NCBI GenBank assembly: GCA_029066805.1
Contig: JAIEFT010000028.1
Span: 1-55,148, forward strand
DNA: 55,148 nucleotides
DNA from: Clostridiales bacterium
GTDB taxonomy: Bacteria; Bacillota; Clostridia; Christensenellales; Pumilibacteraceae
Direction of reading: 5' to 3'
In this document: in pieces, positions 35,935 to 43,527 of the stretch
Layout: the number at the start of each line of letters is the position of its first letter
Position numbering within the stretch: the first letter of the stretch is position 1
Position numbers and translations under genes: made by a program
The notes under the pieces: model-generated
Told to the model about the DNA's origin: nothing
Database searches by the model: none
Seen by the model: only the letters and a program-made list of their open reading frames with translations

Positions 35935-37128
35935 ATGAAGATACTTGTTATAAACGCGGGTAGTTCGTCGCTTAAATATCAGCTTATCGAAACCGAAACG
36001 CAATACGTTCTTGCCAAAGGTGTTTGCGAGCGCATAGGCTTGGACGGAGCTGTCCTTAAACATTCCGGCAAAACCAAGGTTGAAATCAAAGAAAAAATGC
36101 CCACGCACAAGGAGGCTATTAAATTCGTTTTAGACGCGCTTGTTTCCAAGGAGTACGGCGTTATTGCCGACATGTCGGAGATTGCCGCCGTCGGTCACCG
36201 CGTGCTGCACGCCGGCGAAAACTTTAACGATTCTGTGCTTGTAACTCCGGAAACGTTAAAGCTTATCGAATCCAATACCGACCTCGGACCGCTGCACATG
36301 CCTGCCAACATCATGGGGATAAAGGCGTGTCGTGAGGCTATGCCTAATGCGCCGATGGTAGCAGTATTTGACACGACATTTCACTCGACAATGCCCGAAT
36401 ATGCGTATATGTACGGCATAAAATACGAGGACTACAAACAGTATAAAGTTCGCAAGTACGGCTTTCACGGCACAAGCCATGCGTATGTGTCAGGCAGAGC
36501 GTCTGCTCTTATGGGCACAGATAAGATCAAAACCGTTGTGTGTCATCTCGGCAACGGCGCGAGTATAAGCGCAGTTAAGGACGGCAAGTGTGTGGATACG
36601 TCCATGGGCTTAACTCCGCTTGAAGGGCTTATTATGGGCACACGCAGCGGCGATATCGACCCGGCTGTCATGGAATATCTGATGGGCAAAAAAGGCTGTG
36701 ATATTCACGAAATGACCAATTACCTCAACAAGGAGTGCGGCGTTTTGGGTATAAGCGGCGTCAGTTCGGACTTCCGTGACTTGGAGGCTGCAGCAAAAGC
36801 CAAAAATCCGCGTGCACAGCTCGCAATAGAAATGTTCAGCTACAGGGTCAAAAAGTATGTAGGCTCGTATGCTGCCGCTATGGGTGGGCTTGACTGCTTG
36901 GTATTTACGGGCGGCATAGGCGAACATACAGAGTGCGTCAGAGAGCTTGTTTGTAAGGACATGGAGTTTTTGGGCGTAAAACTCGATTTTGAAAAGAACG
37001 ACAATCCACCGCGCGATGCGGAAACGCTTATATCCGCGCCCGATTCCAAGGTTAAGGTGTATATCATTCCGACAAATGAGGAGCTGTACATCGCGCGCGA
37101 AACGTTAAAGCACAAAGACGATAAGTAA
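35935..37128 (+). CDS. ackA: Acetate kinase
   Basis: The 397-residue enzyme interconverts acetyl phosphate plus ADP with acetate plus ATP, the main ATP-forming step of acetate fermentation. Family motifs are NAGSSSLKYQL at the start, MPANI and FDTTFHSTMP (near residues 122 and 147), GFHGTSHAYV, CHLGNGAS (near 205), and the C-terminal TNEELYIARET. The ATG at 35935 follows TTGGAGG; an in-frame start at 35914 is upstream of that site. The partner phosphotransacetylase gene is not next to it. Confidence 0.96.
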   Translation: MKILVINAGSSSLKYQLIETETQYVLAKGVCERIGLDGAVLKHSGKTKVEIKEKMPTHKEAIKFVLDALVSKEYGVIADMSEIAAVGHRVLHAGENFNDSVLVTPETLKLIESNTDLGPLHMPANIMGIKACREAMPNAPMVAVFDTTFHSTMPEYAYMYGIKYEDYKQYKVRKYGFHGTSHAYVSGRASALMGTDKIKTVVCHLGNGASISAVKDGKCVDTSMGLTPLEGLIMGTRSGDIDPAVMEYLMGKKGCDIHEMTNYLNKECGVLGISGVSSDFRDLEAAAKAKNPRAQLAIEMFSYRVKKYVGSYAAAMGGLDCLVFTGGIGEHTECVRELVCKDMEFLGVKLDFEKNDNPPRDAETLISAPDSKVKVYIIPTNEELYIARETLKHKDDK

Positions 37129-37129
37129 A

Positions 37130-37873
37130 TTGAAACTTTCTGTCAAAAACGAAATAATTCGTATGCTCTTTCCGGACGACATCAAGTGTATTGTTTGCGG
37201 GAAAGAGATACATCCCAACCGTTACGGACTATGTGACGATTGCAAGCTTGCTATTAACGATAATTTCTGCTTGCGGTGCGGCAGGCACAAAATAGGAATA
37301 GGCGATTACTGTGATGAATGTAGTAGTCTGAGTATGCACTTTGACGAGGCGCGATCGGCCGTCAGCTACGACGGCAACGCAAAAGATTTGGTGCGCAGAC
37401 TAAAATACGGCAATGCCAGATATTTAGCTAACACGTTGAGTCAATATTTGCTCGACGTGTTATTGCTTGCCGATTGGCAAGCGGACTGCTTGACGTATGT
37501 TCCTATTCACATGTCGCGGCAAAAAATGCGTGGCTACAATCAAGCCGAATTATTGGCGCGTGAGCTTTCCGAACGCACCGATCTGCCTTGCTTGCGCTTG
37601 CTTGAAAAGTCGTACAAAACAAAAAATCAAGCAAAGCTGAACAGGGAAGAACGGCTTGAAAACTTAAAGGGCTCGTTTGCTGCCGTCGGCACTCCGCCCG
37701 AACACGTCATAATTGTCGACGACGTTATGACAACAGGCTCTACTGCGGATGAGTGCAGCAGAGTACTCAAAAAGGCGGGTGCAAAAGTTGTGTACATACT
37801 CACGTTCGCATCTGTGCCCGAACGTCCCGTTTTGGATGCTCCCGTGCAAAATATAACGGATTTTCGCAGATAA
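37130..37873 (+). CDS. ComF family phosphoribosyltransferase-like protein
   Basis: The 247-residue protein starts with a cysteine-rich zinc-binding region (CIVC, CDDC, CLRC, CDEC within residues 18-63) and ends with a type I phosphoribosyltransferase fold carrying the PRPP motif VIIVDDVMTTGSTADEC near residues 200-216. ComF takes part in DNA uptake in naturally competent bacteria, although many non-competent species carry it. The start is uncertain: TTG at 37130, 1 nt after the ackA stop, has no clear Shine-Dalgarno; an ATG 11 codons later is possible. Confidence 0.85.
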   Translation: MKLSVKNEIIRMLFPDDIKCIVCGKEIHPNRYGLCDDCKLAINDNFCLRCGRHKIGIGDYCDECSSLSMHFDEARSAVSYDGNAKDLVRRLKYGNARYLANTLSQYLLDVLLLADWQADCLTYVPIHMSRQKMRGYNQAELLARELSERTDLPCLRLLEKSYKTKNQAKLNREERLENLKGSFAAVGTPPEHVIIVDDVMTTGSTADECSRVLKKAGAKVVYILTFASVPERPVLDAPVQNITDFRR

Positions 37874-37878
37874 ATAAC

Positions 37879-37907
37879 TTGACTATTGCTGCTTTTAATG
37901 TTAAAAT
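37879..37907 (+). promoter_or_regulatory. Promoter of rny
   Basis: TTGACT (37879-37884), 17-bp spacer, TAAAAT (37902-37907) with extended TG. Transcription should start at about 37914. Confidence 0.78.
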
Positions 37908-37912
37908 ATAGT

Positions 37913-37964
37913 CGGTACAGTATGTGTACCGCAATAGATTGTTCGCCGAGAGTTTATATTCGGC
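37913..37964 (+). promoter_or_regulatory. Structured 5' leader of rny with a terminal stem-loop
   Basis: A perfect 7-bp stem CGGTACA-GTATG-TGTACCG (37913-37931) would be the first thing in the transcript. A second hairpin, GCCGA with TCGGC (37945-37964), follows. The leader of about 100 nt ends in AAAAGGAG before the ATG. Confidence 0.55.
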
Positions 37965-38015
37965 ATAATCATAAAAAACAATTCACATACAAAAATATCA
38001 AAAGGAGAATGTAGT

Positions 38016-39599
38016 ATGACCCTACTTTGTGCAAGTACGGCGTTTGTTTTAGCTATTGTTTTGCCGATTGTAGCGGTGATTGTCGGCGCATTTGTCGGTT
38101 TATTTGTTGATCGTGCTTACCAAAACAAAAAGCGCAGCGACGCCAAACAAGCGGCAAATAAGATGCTGGAAGACGCTGTAAACGAAGTAAAAGAAATGCG
38201 CAAAACCGCAACGCGCGAAGCAAGAGAAGAACTGGCAAAAGAACGTAGCGCACAGGAAAAAGAGTTGCGCGAAAAGCAAGCGGGTATATCCCGTTCCGAG
38301 CAAAGAATAATTCAGCGCGAGGAAACGTTAGACAAAAAAGAGCAGTTGCTCGATAAAAAATCCGATGACCTCGACGCGCAAAAGGCGACGTTAGCGCAAA
38401 AACATGCTGAAGCGGACAAGCTCAAAGCCGAGCTTGCGGCAGCCAACAGTAAGATTTTGGAAGAAATTCAGCGTGTTGCCGGCATGTCTAAGGACGAGGC
38501 TAAGTCGCAGTTGATTGACGCAATTCGCGACGAAGCCAAGCACGACGCAGCCAAAATGGTACGCGACATCGACGCAGAAGCCAAGGAAGAAGCGGACAAG
38601 CGCGCACAAAAGATTGTTGCGCTCGCCGTACAGCGTTGTGCAGTCGATCACAGCTCGGAAATCACCGTGTCTACAGTAGCGTTGCCCAACGACGAAATGA
38701 AGGGCAGGATTATCGGCAGAGAGGGTCGCAATATTCGCGCGCTCGAAACTGCCACCGGCTGCGACCTTATTATCGACGATACGCCCGAAGCCGTTGTGCT
38801 TTCGTGTTTTGACCCAATTCGCCGCGAAGTTGCGCGTATTGCGTTGGAAAAGCTTATCAGTGACGGGCGCATTCACCCCGGCAGAATTGAGGACTTGGTA
38901 GAAAAAGCGCAAAAGGAAGTCGATGTTAAAATCAAGGAAGCTGGCGAGAACGCGATGTACGAGACAGGCGTGTTCGGACTCAATCCCGAGCTTGCAAAAA
39001 TACTCGGCAGGCTGCGCTTCCGCACCAGTTACGGTCAAAACGTTCTTCGCCATTCCATAGAGGCGTCACACCTTGCGGGTATTATGGCGGCAGAGCTTGG
39101 CGCAAACGTTCCGCTGTGCAAGCGCGCGGGACTGCTTCACGACATAGGTAAAGCGCTCGACCATGAGCTTGAAGGCACTCACGTATCTATTGGTGTGGAC
39201 GTTGCCAAAAAGTATAAGGAGAGCAAGGAAGTTATCCACTGTATTGCGGCGCACCACAACGACGTTGATCCGGAAACGATCGAGGCGGTAATAGTGCAGT
39301 GTGCGGACGCAATATCGGGCGCACGCCCCGGCGCACGCAGAGAATCGCTTGACAACTACGTAAAACGCCTTGAAAAGCTCGAGGAAATCGCCAACGGCTT
39401 CGAGGGCGTAGAAAAGTCATTCGCCGTTCAGGCGGGGCGTGAGATACGTATAATCGTCAAGCCCGAAGTCGTGGACGACGTTCAAGCCATGTATATGTCT
39501 AAGGAAATCGCAAAGCAAATCGAACAAGATATGCAATATCCCGGACAGATAAAGGTAAACGTGATCCGCGAGACCCGCGCTGTCGAGTATGCAAAATAA
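38016..39599 (+). CDS. rny: Ribonuclease Y
   Basis: RNase Y is the membrane-bound endonuclease that starts mRNA decay in many Bacillota. The 527-residue protein has an N-terminal membrane segment (about residues 7-30), a long charged coiled coil (about 35-200), a KH RNA-binding domain with [13 protein letters not shown] (near 231-243), and an HD domain with [11 protein letters not shown] and [12 protein letters not shown] (near 346-385) containing the catalytic His-Asp pair. It is transcribed alone, with its own promoter and terminator. Confidence 0.97.
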   Translation: MTLLCASTAFVLAIVLPIVAVIVGAFVGLFVDRAYQNKKRSDAKQAANKMLEDAVNEVKEMRKTATREAREELAKERSAQEKELREKQAGISRSEQRIIQREETLDKKEQLLDKKSDDLDAQKATLAQKHAEADKLKAELAAANSKILEEIQRVAGMSKDEAKSQLIDAIRDEAKHDAAKMVRDIDAEAKEEADKRAQKIVALAVQRCAVDHSSEITVSTVALPNDEMKGRIIGREGRNIRALETATGCDLIIDDTPEAVVLSCFDPIRREVARIALEKLISDGRIHPGRIEDLVEKAQKEVDVKIKEAGENAMYETGVFGLNPELAKILGRLRFRTSYGQNVLRHSIEASHLAGIMAAELGANVPLCKRAGLLHDIGKALDHELEGTHVSIGVDVAKKYKESKEVIHCIAAHHNDVDPETIEAVIVQCADAISGARPGARRESLDNYVKRLEKLEEIANGFEGVEKSFAVQAGREIRIIVKPEVVDDVQAMYMSKEIAKQIEQDMQYPGQIKVNVIRETRAVEYAK

Positions 39600-39605
39600 C
39601 AGATA

Positions 39606-39642
39606 ATTGCCGTAAGCAACAACCTGCTTGCGGTAATTTTTT
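39606..39642 (+). terminator. Intrinsic terminator of rny
   Basis: ATTGCCGTAAGCA pairs with TGCTTGCGGTAAT (13 positions with two G-T pairs), followed by six T. Confidence 0.85.
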
Positions 39643-39683
39643 ATAAGCTGAATTTCATTCATCAAATACAGATAATTATCTAC

Positions 39684-39714
39684 AAATACGGACAAAATTG
39701 TCCGTATTTTTTTT
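39684..39714 (+). terminator. Second intrinsic terminator, just before spoIIAA
   Basis: AAATACGGACAA-AA-TTGTCCGTATTT is a perfect 12-bp stem, followed by a T run. It lies only 27 bp before the spoIIAA start and insulates the sporulation operon from rny. Confidence 0.88.
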
Positions 39715-39740
39715 GCTACCATAAATAAGGAGTTTGCAGT

Positions 39741-40049
39741 ATGAAAATCGAGCATTACAAAAAATTTGACTCACTGTACGTCAAGTTGTGCGGGGAATTG
39801 GACGAGCATCACAGCGCGTATGTTCGCACAACTATAGACGAGCTAACGGACGGAAATGCAGTCAAAAGGCTGTATATAGACATGTCAAACCTTGACTTTA
39901 TGGATTCGACGGGCATAGGTGTGCTTATTGGCAGATACAAGCGGCTAAAGCCGCGTGGTATTCCCATATTCATTCAGTCGCCGCCGCCCGCGGTAGACAA
40001 GGTGCTTAGACTATCCGGAATTTACGAAATCATGACAAAGGCAGGTTGA
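39741..40049 (+). CDS. spoIIAA: Anti-sigma F factor antagonist SpoIIAA
   Basis: The 102-residue STAS-domain protein releases sigma F by binding SpoIIAB when dephosphorylated. The regulatory serine lies in FMDSTGIGVLIGRYK near residues 54-68. AAGGAG sits 8 nt before the ATG. It starts the spoIIA operon and is followed within 3 bp by spoIIAB. I find no convincing sigma-A or sigma-H promoter in the short gap after the upstream terminator. Confidence 0.93.
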   Translation: MKIEHYKKFDSLYVKLCGELDEHHSAYVRTTIDELTDGNAVKRLYIDMSNLDFMDSTGIGVLIGRYKRLKPRGIPIFIQSPPPAVDKVLRLSGIYEIMTKAG

Positions 40050-40052
40050 TTT

Positions 40053-40502
40053 ATGGAAAACCAAATGACTGTGATTTTTGACGCTATTACGGAAAACGAG
40101 GCGTTTGCGCGCAACACGGTTGCGGCGTTTTGCGTTGCGCTCGATCCGACGGTCGATCAAATTAACGATATTAAAACCGCCGTATCGGAAGCGGTAACAA
40201 ACTGCATTGTACACGCCTACACAGACAAGTCGCAACCTGGTAAAATAACAATAACTACAACTATTTCGGAAAACTCCGTACATATCGTCATATCGGACAC
40301 AGGTGTCGGCATAGAGGACGTGGATAGCGCCATGCAGCCGTTCTTTACCACCAAACCCGAACAGGAGCGCAGCGGCATGGGCTTTACCGTAATGGAGTCG
40401 TTCACGGACAGTCTTACGGTAGAAAAGAATGAGCCTGTCGGCACCGTCGTGTCCATGACAAAGACGATTAGGGGTGCGGATTGGAAAAAGAAGAAACACT
40501 AA
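40053..40502 (+). CDS. spoIIAB: Anti-sigma F factor SpoIIAB
   Basis: The 149-residue protein kinase of the GHKL family holds sigma F inactive and phosphorylates SpoIIAA. The N box VSEAVTNCIVHAY (near residues 44-56), G1 box SDTGVGIED (near 80-88) and G2 box ERSGMGFTVMESF (near 106-118) are intact. Its 3' end overlaps the sigF start by 22 nt, implying coupled translation, as usual for this operon. Confidence 0.95.
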   Translation: MENQMTVIFDAITENEAFARNTVAAFCVALDPTVDQINDIKTAVSEAVTNCIVHAYTDKSQPGKITITTTISENSVHIVISDTGVGIEDVDSAMQPFFTTKPEQERSGMGFTVMESFTDSLTVEKNEPVGTVVSMTKTIRGADWKKKKH

Positions 40503-41194
40503 ACTTAATAGCCGCCGCGCAAAACGGCGATAGTTTGGCGTGCGAGCAGTTGCTATCGAGTAACTCGCCGCTTATAAAGTCGGTAATTCGTCGTTACAAA
40601 AACAAGGGCGTAGAGTACGACGATTTATACCAACTTGGTTGCGTGGGGTTTATCAAGGCGGTTAAGAACTTTTCGTTCGAGTACGAAGTGAGATTTTCCA
40701 CCTATGCCGTGCCGATGATAGCAGGCGAGGTCAAAAGGTTTTTACGCGACGACGGTCCGGTCAAGGTTTCGCGCGGGACAAAGACTGCGGCTATCAAGAT
40801 AGCGCGCTATGTAGAACTGTACAAAAAGGAACACGGCGAGTCGCCGACTATCGATATGATAGCTAATGAGTTCGATATAGAAGCTTCTGAAGCGGTGTTC
40901 ATTATGGATTCGTGTAAGTTTCCGATTTCTATATACGACAGCAACGACGACAGCGGGCGCACGATTATGGACAAGCTACAATCCTCCGAGAACGAGGAGG
41001 AAAAGCTCGACAAAATGATGTTAAAGCAGATTATAAACGAGCTTTCTCCGCGCGACAAAAAAATTATTCTTTTACGTTATTTTGCCGACAAAACGCAGTC
41101 GGAGGTTGCGCGTGCGCTGTCAGTATCGCAAGTTCAAATTTCGCGATTGGAAAGCAAGATACTCAGCAGAATACGCTCAAGATACGGAGAGTAA
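40481..41194 (+). CDS. sigF: RNA polymerase sigma-F factor (SpoIIAC)
   Basis: This 237-residue sporulation sigma factor directs early forespore transcription. Region 2 (YDDLYQLGCVGFIKAVKNF, FSTYAVPMIAGEVKRFLRD), region 3, and region 4 (ELSPRDKKIILLRYF, SQVQISRLESKIL) are complete. The start is TTG with AGGGGTGCGG upstream, inside spoIIAB. Sigma F rather than sigma G is assigned from its position after spoIIAA-spoIIAB. Confidence 0.94.
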   Translation: MEKEETLNLIAAAQNGDSLACEQLLSSNSPLIKSVIRRYKNKGVEYDDLYQLGCVGFIKAVKNFSFEYEVRFSTYAVPMIAGEVKRFLRDDGPVKVSRGTKTAAIKIARYVELYKKEHGESPTIDMIANEFDIEASEAVFIMDSCKFPISIYDSNDDSGRTIMDKLQSSENEEEKLDKMMLKQIINELSPRDKKIILLRYFADKTQSEVARALSVSQVQISRLESKILSRIRSRYGE

Positions 41195-41207
41195 ATTACT
41201 TTTGATA

Positions 41208-41236
41208 TTGACTTGATATGCTATGTTTGATATAAT
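41208..41236 (+). promoter_or_regulatory. Promoter of the AraC-type regulator, predicted to give a leaderless mRNA
   Basis: TTGACT (41208-41213), 17-bp spacer, TATAAT (41231-41236) with extended TG. The ATG at 41243 begins 7 nt after the -10 box and there is no Shine-Dalgarno sequence. Confidence 0.8.
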
Positions 41237-41242
41237 ATCAAT

Positions 41243-42046
41243 ATGGCATTTTCATTGGATAAAATATTTACTACGCGTACGGCACTGCCTAGCAACGGTG
41301 GGATAACCGAGATAGAACCTATAGCGGCGTTAAAGCCGTATATACGGTGTTTTTGGACTTACAAGCGTGGTACTTGCGCTATGAAGACGCGAATAATCCC
41401 CGATTGCTGTGCAGATATAATAATAAATCTTGACGATGAAAGTGCCGGATTTGTCGGTATGTGCTTTGACAGTTTTTTCGCCGAAAACGTAAGTACTGTA
41501 TTCGGTATACGGTTTTATGCATGGTCTGTGCCTCGTTTTGCGCGTACAAATGCTGTCCGATCGTACGGTTTTGATTCTAATCCTCAAAATCTTTTCTATA
41601 AATTTACGGATTTTAAAGATAGTATAATAGAGGCAAAAAATACTGCGCAGCGCGTGGAGTTATCGCAAAAGTATTTTCTCGAACTTCTGGATGAGAGTTG
41701 CGACAGCGATGTTATGAATTGTTTATACACGGCTATAAAATGCAACGGAAGTATATCGATACATGAATTATCGCGCAGTATGGCGGTAAGCAGGCGCACT
41801 TTGGAGCGCAAATTTATGCAAAATATAGGCGTTTCGCCCAAATCGATAATCGAGCTTATTAGATATCAATTGTTGTGGCAGGACTGTATATCGAGTAATT
41901 TTTGCGCGCATGACTTGGTAGATAAATTCGGATATTACGATCAAGCGCATATGTACAACGACTTTAAAAAGTATCACGGTATAGGGCTTGGCGATGCGTG
42001 GCAAGAATATTTCAAATTGTCGCATTTTTACAATACAACATTTTAA
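41243..42046 (+). CDS. AraC family transcriptional regulator
   Basis: The 267-residue protein has an N-terminal sensor region with an ALKPYIRCFWTY motif and IIPDCCADIIINL, as in the DUF6597 group of AraC regulators, and a C-terminal double helix-turn-helix (SIHELSRSMAVSRRTLERKF, then AHDLVDKFGYYDQAHMYNDF, each near residues 175-245). Target genes are unknown. The following two small genes on the same strand could be among them. The start codon coincides with the predicted transcription start. Confidence 0.87.
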   Translation: MAFSLDKIFTTRTALPSNGGITEIEPIAALKPYIRCFWTYKRGTCAMKTRIIPDCCADIIINLDDESAGFVGMCFDSFFAENVSTVFGIRFYAWSVPRFARTNAVRSYGFDSNPQNLFYKFTDFKDSIIEAKNTAQRVELSQKYFLELLDESCDSDVMNCLYTAIKCNGSISIHELSRSMAVSRRTLERKFMQNIGVSPKSIIELIRYQLLWQDCISSNFCAHDLVDKFGYYDQAHMYNDFKKYHGIGLGDAWQEYFKLSHFYNTTF

Positions 42047-42083
42047 TTATATGATATTATTATGTTAACGGAGGATAAATACT

Positions 42084-42347
42084 ATGGTAGAATCAAGATG
42101 CGGATTACTTTGCAGTTCATGCGAATATAAGGAAAAAATGGGTTGCAAGGGATGTACTCAGATGGATAAGCCGTTTTGGGGCGATAGTTGTCCCGTAAAG
42201 TCGTGTTGTGAAAACAAAAAACATAATCACTGCGGCGCGTGCGATAGCTTTACTTGCGAGCTTTTACATTCTTTTGCTTATGACGAGAATCAGGGCGACA
42301 ACGGTAAGCGTATAGAGCAGTGCAAGATTTGGAAATGTCAGTCGTAA
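42084..42347 (+). CDS. Small cysteine-rich DUF3795-like protein
   Basis: The 87-residue protein contains 12 cysteines, several in pairs (CGLLCSSCEY, CKGC, CGAC, CELL), and ends with EQCKIWKC. This matches the DUF3795 pattern of small putative metal-binding proteins of unknown function. ACGGAGGATAAA precedes the ATG, and an extended TGATATTAT -10 sequence (42052-42060) could start transcription between it and the araC-type gene. Confidence 0.72.
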   Translation: MVESRCGLLCSSCEYKEKMGCKGCTQMDKPFWGDSCPVKSCCENKKHNHCGACDSFTCELLHSFAYDENQGDNGKRIEQCKIWKCQS

Positions 42348-42365
42348 TTTTTTTAGGAGCGAAAA

Positions 42366-42854
42366 ATGAAATACTGTAATACTTTGATCGCAGTCAAGGA
42401 CATGAATAAGTCCATTGATTTTTACAATACTTTATTCGGACAAGATGTGATTGTTGATTTGGGATGGTGCAAAACTTTGACATGTGGTTTAACATTGCAA
42501 GAGCATTTTGACGAGATTGCAGGTTTTCCTATAGATTCTATGCGTTACCGCTCTAACACAATGGAACTGTATTTTGAAACAGATGATTTTGACGCATTTA
42601 TTGAGCTATTGAATAAATATCCGAATATAGAACGATTGCATGAAGCTAAAACATATCCGTGGTTACAAAGAGGCATTCACATATTCGACCCTAACGGGCA
42701 TTTGATTGAGGTCGCCGAAAGCATGTATTCGGTTGCGTGCAAACTGTTTGTACAAGGTAAAAATGTAGAGCAAACAGCAACAGCAATAATGCATCCCGTT
42801 GATGTCGTCGAAAAGTGGTACTATGATTATCTAAAAAGTACAAGCGAGTTATAG
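42366..42854 (+). CDS. VOC (glyoxalase/bleomycin-resistance) family protein
   Basis: The 162-residue protein has the vicinal oxygen chelate fold in its first 120 residues: AVKDMNKSIDFYNTLFGQDV near the N-terminus and IHIFDPNGHLIEVAES near 105-120, with the usual metal-binding glutamate. The last 35 residues are an additional helical tail. The substrate cannot be told from sequence. TTTAGGAGCG precedes the ATG, and the gene lies 18 bp after the DUF3795 gene, so the two are likely cotranscribed. Confidence 0.82.
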   Translation: MKYCNTLIAVKDMNKSIDFYNTLFGQDVIVDLGWCKTLTCGLTLQEHFDEIAGFPIDSMRYRSNTMELYFETDDFDAFIELLNKYPNIERLHEAKTYPWLQRGIHIFDPNGHLIEVAESMYSVACKLFVQGKNVEQTATAIMHPVDVVEKWYYDYLKSTSEL

Positions 42855-42885
42855 TAAAGTCTATTTTTATAGATTTTTCAAATAG

Positions 42886-42908
42886 TGCGGCGTAAGCTGC
42901 ATTTTTTG
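42886..42908 (+). terminator. Intrinsic terminator of the DUF3795-VOC gene pair
   Basis: TGCGGC-GTAA-GCTGCA followed by six T. Confidence 0.8.
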
Positions 42909-42915
42909 TTTGTAT

Positions 42916-42945
42916 GAATAATATTTTTTACCTTTCCGCAAATTA
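42916..42945 (+). promoter_or_regulatory. Possible sigma-G type forespore promoter of the spoVA genes
   Basis: GAATA (42916-42920), 18-bp spacer, CAAATTA (42939-42945). This fits the sigma G pattern GnATR-N18-CATnnTA except one base, upstream of genes known to be under sigma G in Bacillus subtilis. No sigma-A-like site is seen here. Confidence 0.5.
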
Positions 42946-42950
42946 CTAAT

Positions 42951-43049
42951 ATGATTAACAAGAACGAACAAATCGGCGAGGGGCTTATTGACGTTACCGA
43001 GCGTGAGCAGTGGATGCGACAGAGCGTAACTCCCGAAAAACATAGGTAG
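42951..43049 (+). CDS. Possible 32-residue protein upstream of spoVAC
   Basis: An ATG-initiated frame ends with TAG 6 bp before the spoVAC start. The peptide is hydrophilic and rich in Glu and Arg (it contains QIGEGLIDVTEREQW). I do not recognise it. There is no Shine-Dalgarno sequence, but its ATG lies 6 nt after the sigma-G-like -10 sequence, the same leaderless geometry as several other genes in this window. It could equally be chance coding in a leader. Confidence 0.35.
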   Translation: MINKNEQIGEGLIDVTEREQWMRQSVTPEKHR

Positions 43050-43055
43050 GTAAAT

Positions 43056-43526
43056 ATGGCGGAAAGTACAAATGCGGTAAAGGCGCGTAACGACAGATAC
43101 AACAAGTATGTAGAAACGGTTACGCCAAAAACAAGCATACCTAAAGCGTTGTTTCACAGCTTTGTTGTCGGTGGAATAACATGTATGATCGGGCAAGGCA
43201 TAGGCGATATAGTTATGTTGATTTCGCCGTCAATGCCAAAGGATATGGTTAGCAATATCACATCCATGATTCTTGTAACGGTTGCGATTTTGCTTACGGG
43301 ATTGGGTGTATTCGACGTTATAGCACGACAGGGCGGCGCGGGGTCGTTTTTGCCGATTACCGGCTTTGCAAACGCAATGGCGAGCGCTTCCATGGAGTTT
43401 AAGACCGAAGGACTGATATTCGGCACGAGCGTCAAGCTGTTCTCGGTAGTAGGACCTGTTGTTGTAAACGGCATTGTTTGGTCGTCCGTAGCAGGGCTGC
43501 TTAATCTTTGGATCATGGGGATGTAA
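43056..43526 (+). CDS. spoVAC: Stage V sporulation protein AC
   Basis: SpoVAC is a membrane channel component of the complex that moves dipicolinic acid into spores and releases it at germination. The 156-residue protein has hydrophobic segments near residues 28-60, 65-90 and 125-150, with the conserved GGITCMIGQ and GVFDVIARQGGAGSFLPITGFANAM motifs (near 40 and 85-108). TAGGTAGG precedes the ATG. The next gene begins one base after its stop. Confidence 0.94.
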   Translation: MAESTNAVKARNDRYNKYVETVTPKTSIPKALFHSFVVGGITCMIGQGIGDIVMLISPSMPKDMVSNITSMILVTVAILLTGLGVFDVIARQGGAGSFLPITGFANAMASASMEFKTEGLIFGTSVKLFSVVGPVVVNGIVWSSVAGLLNLWIMGM

Positions 43527-43527
43527 T

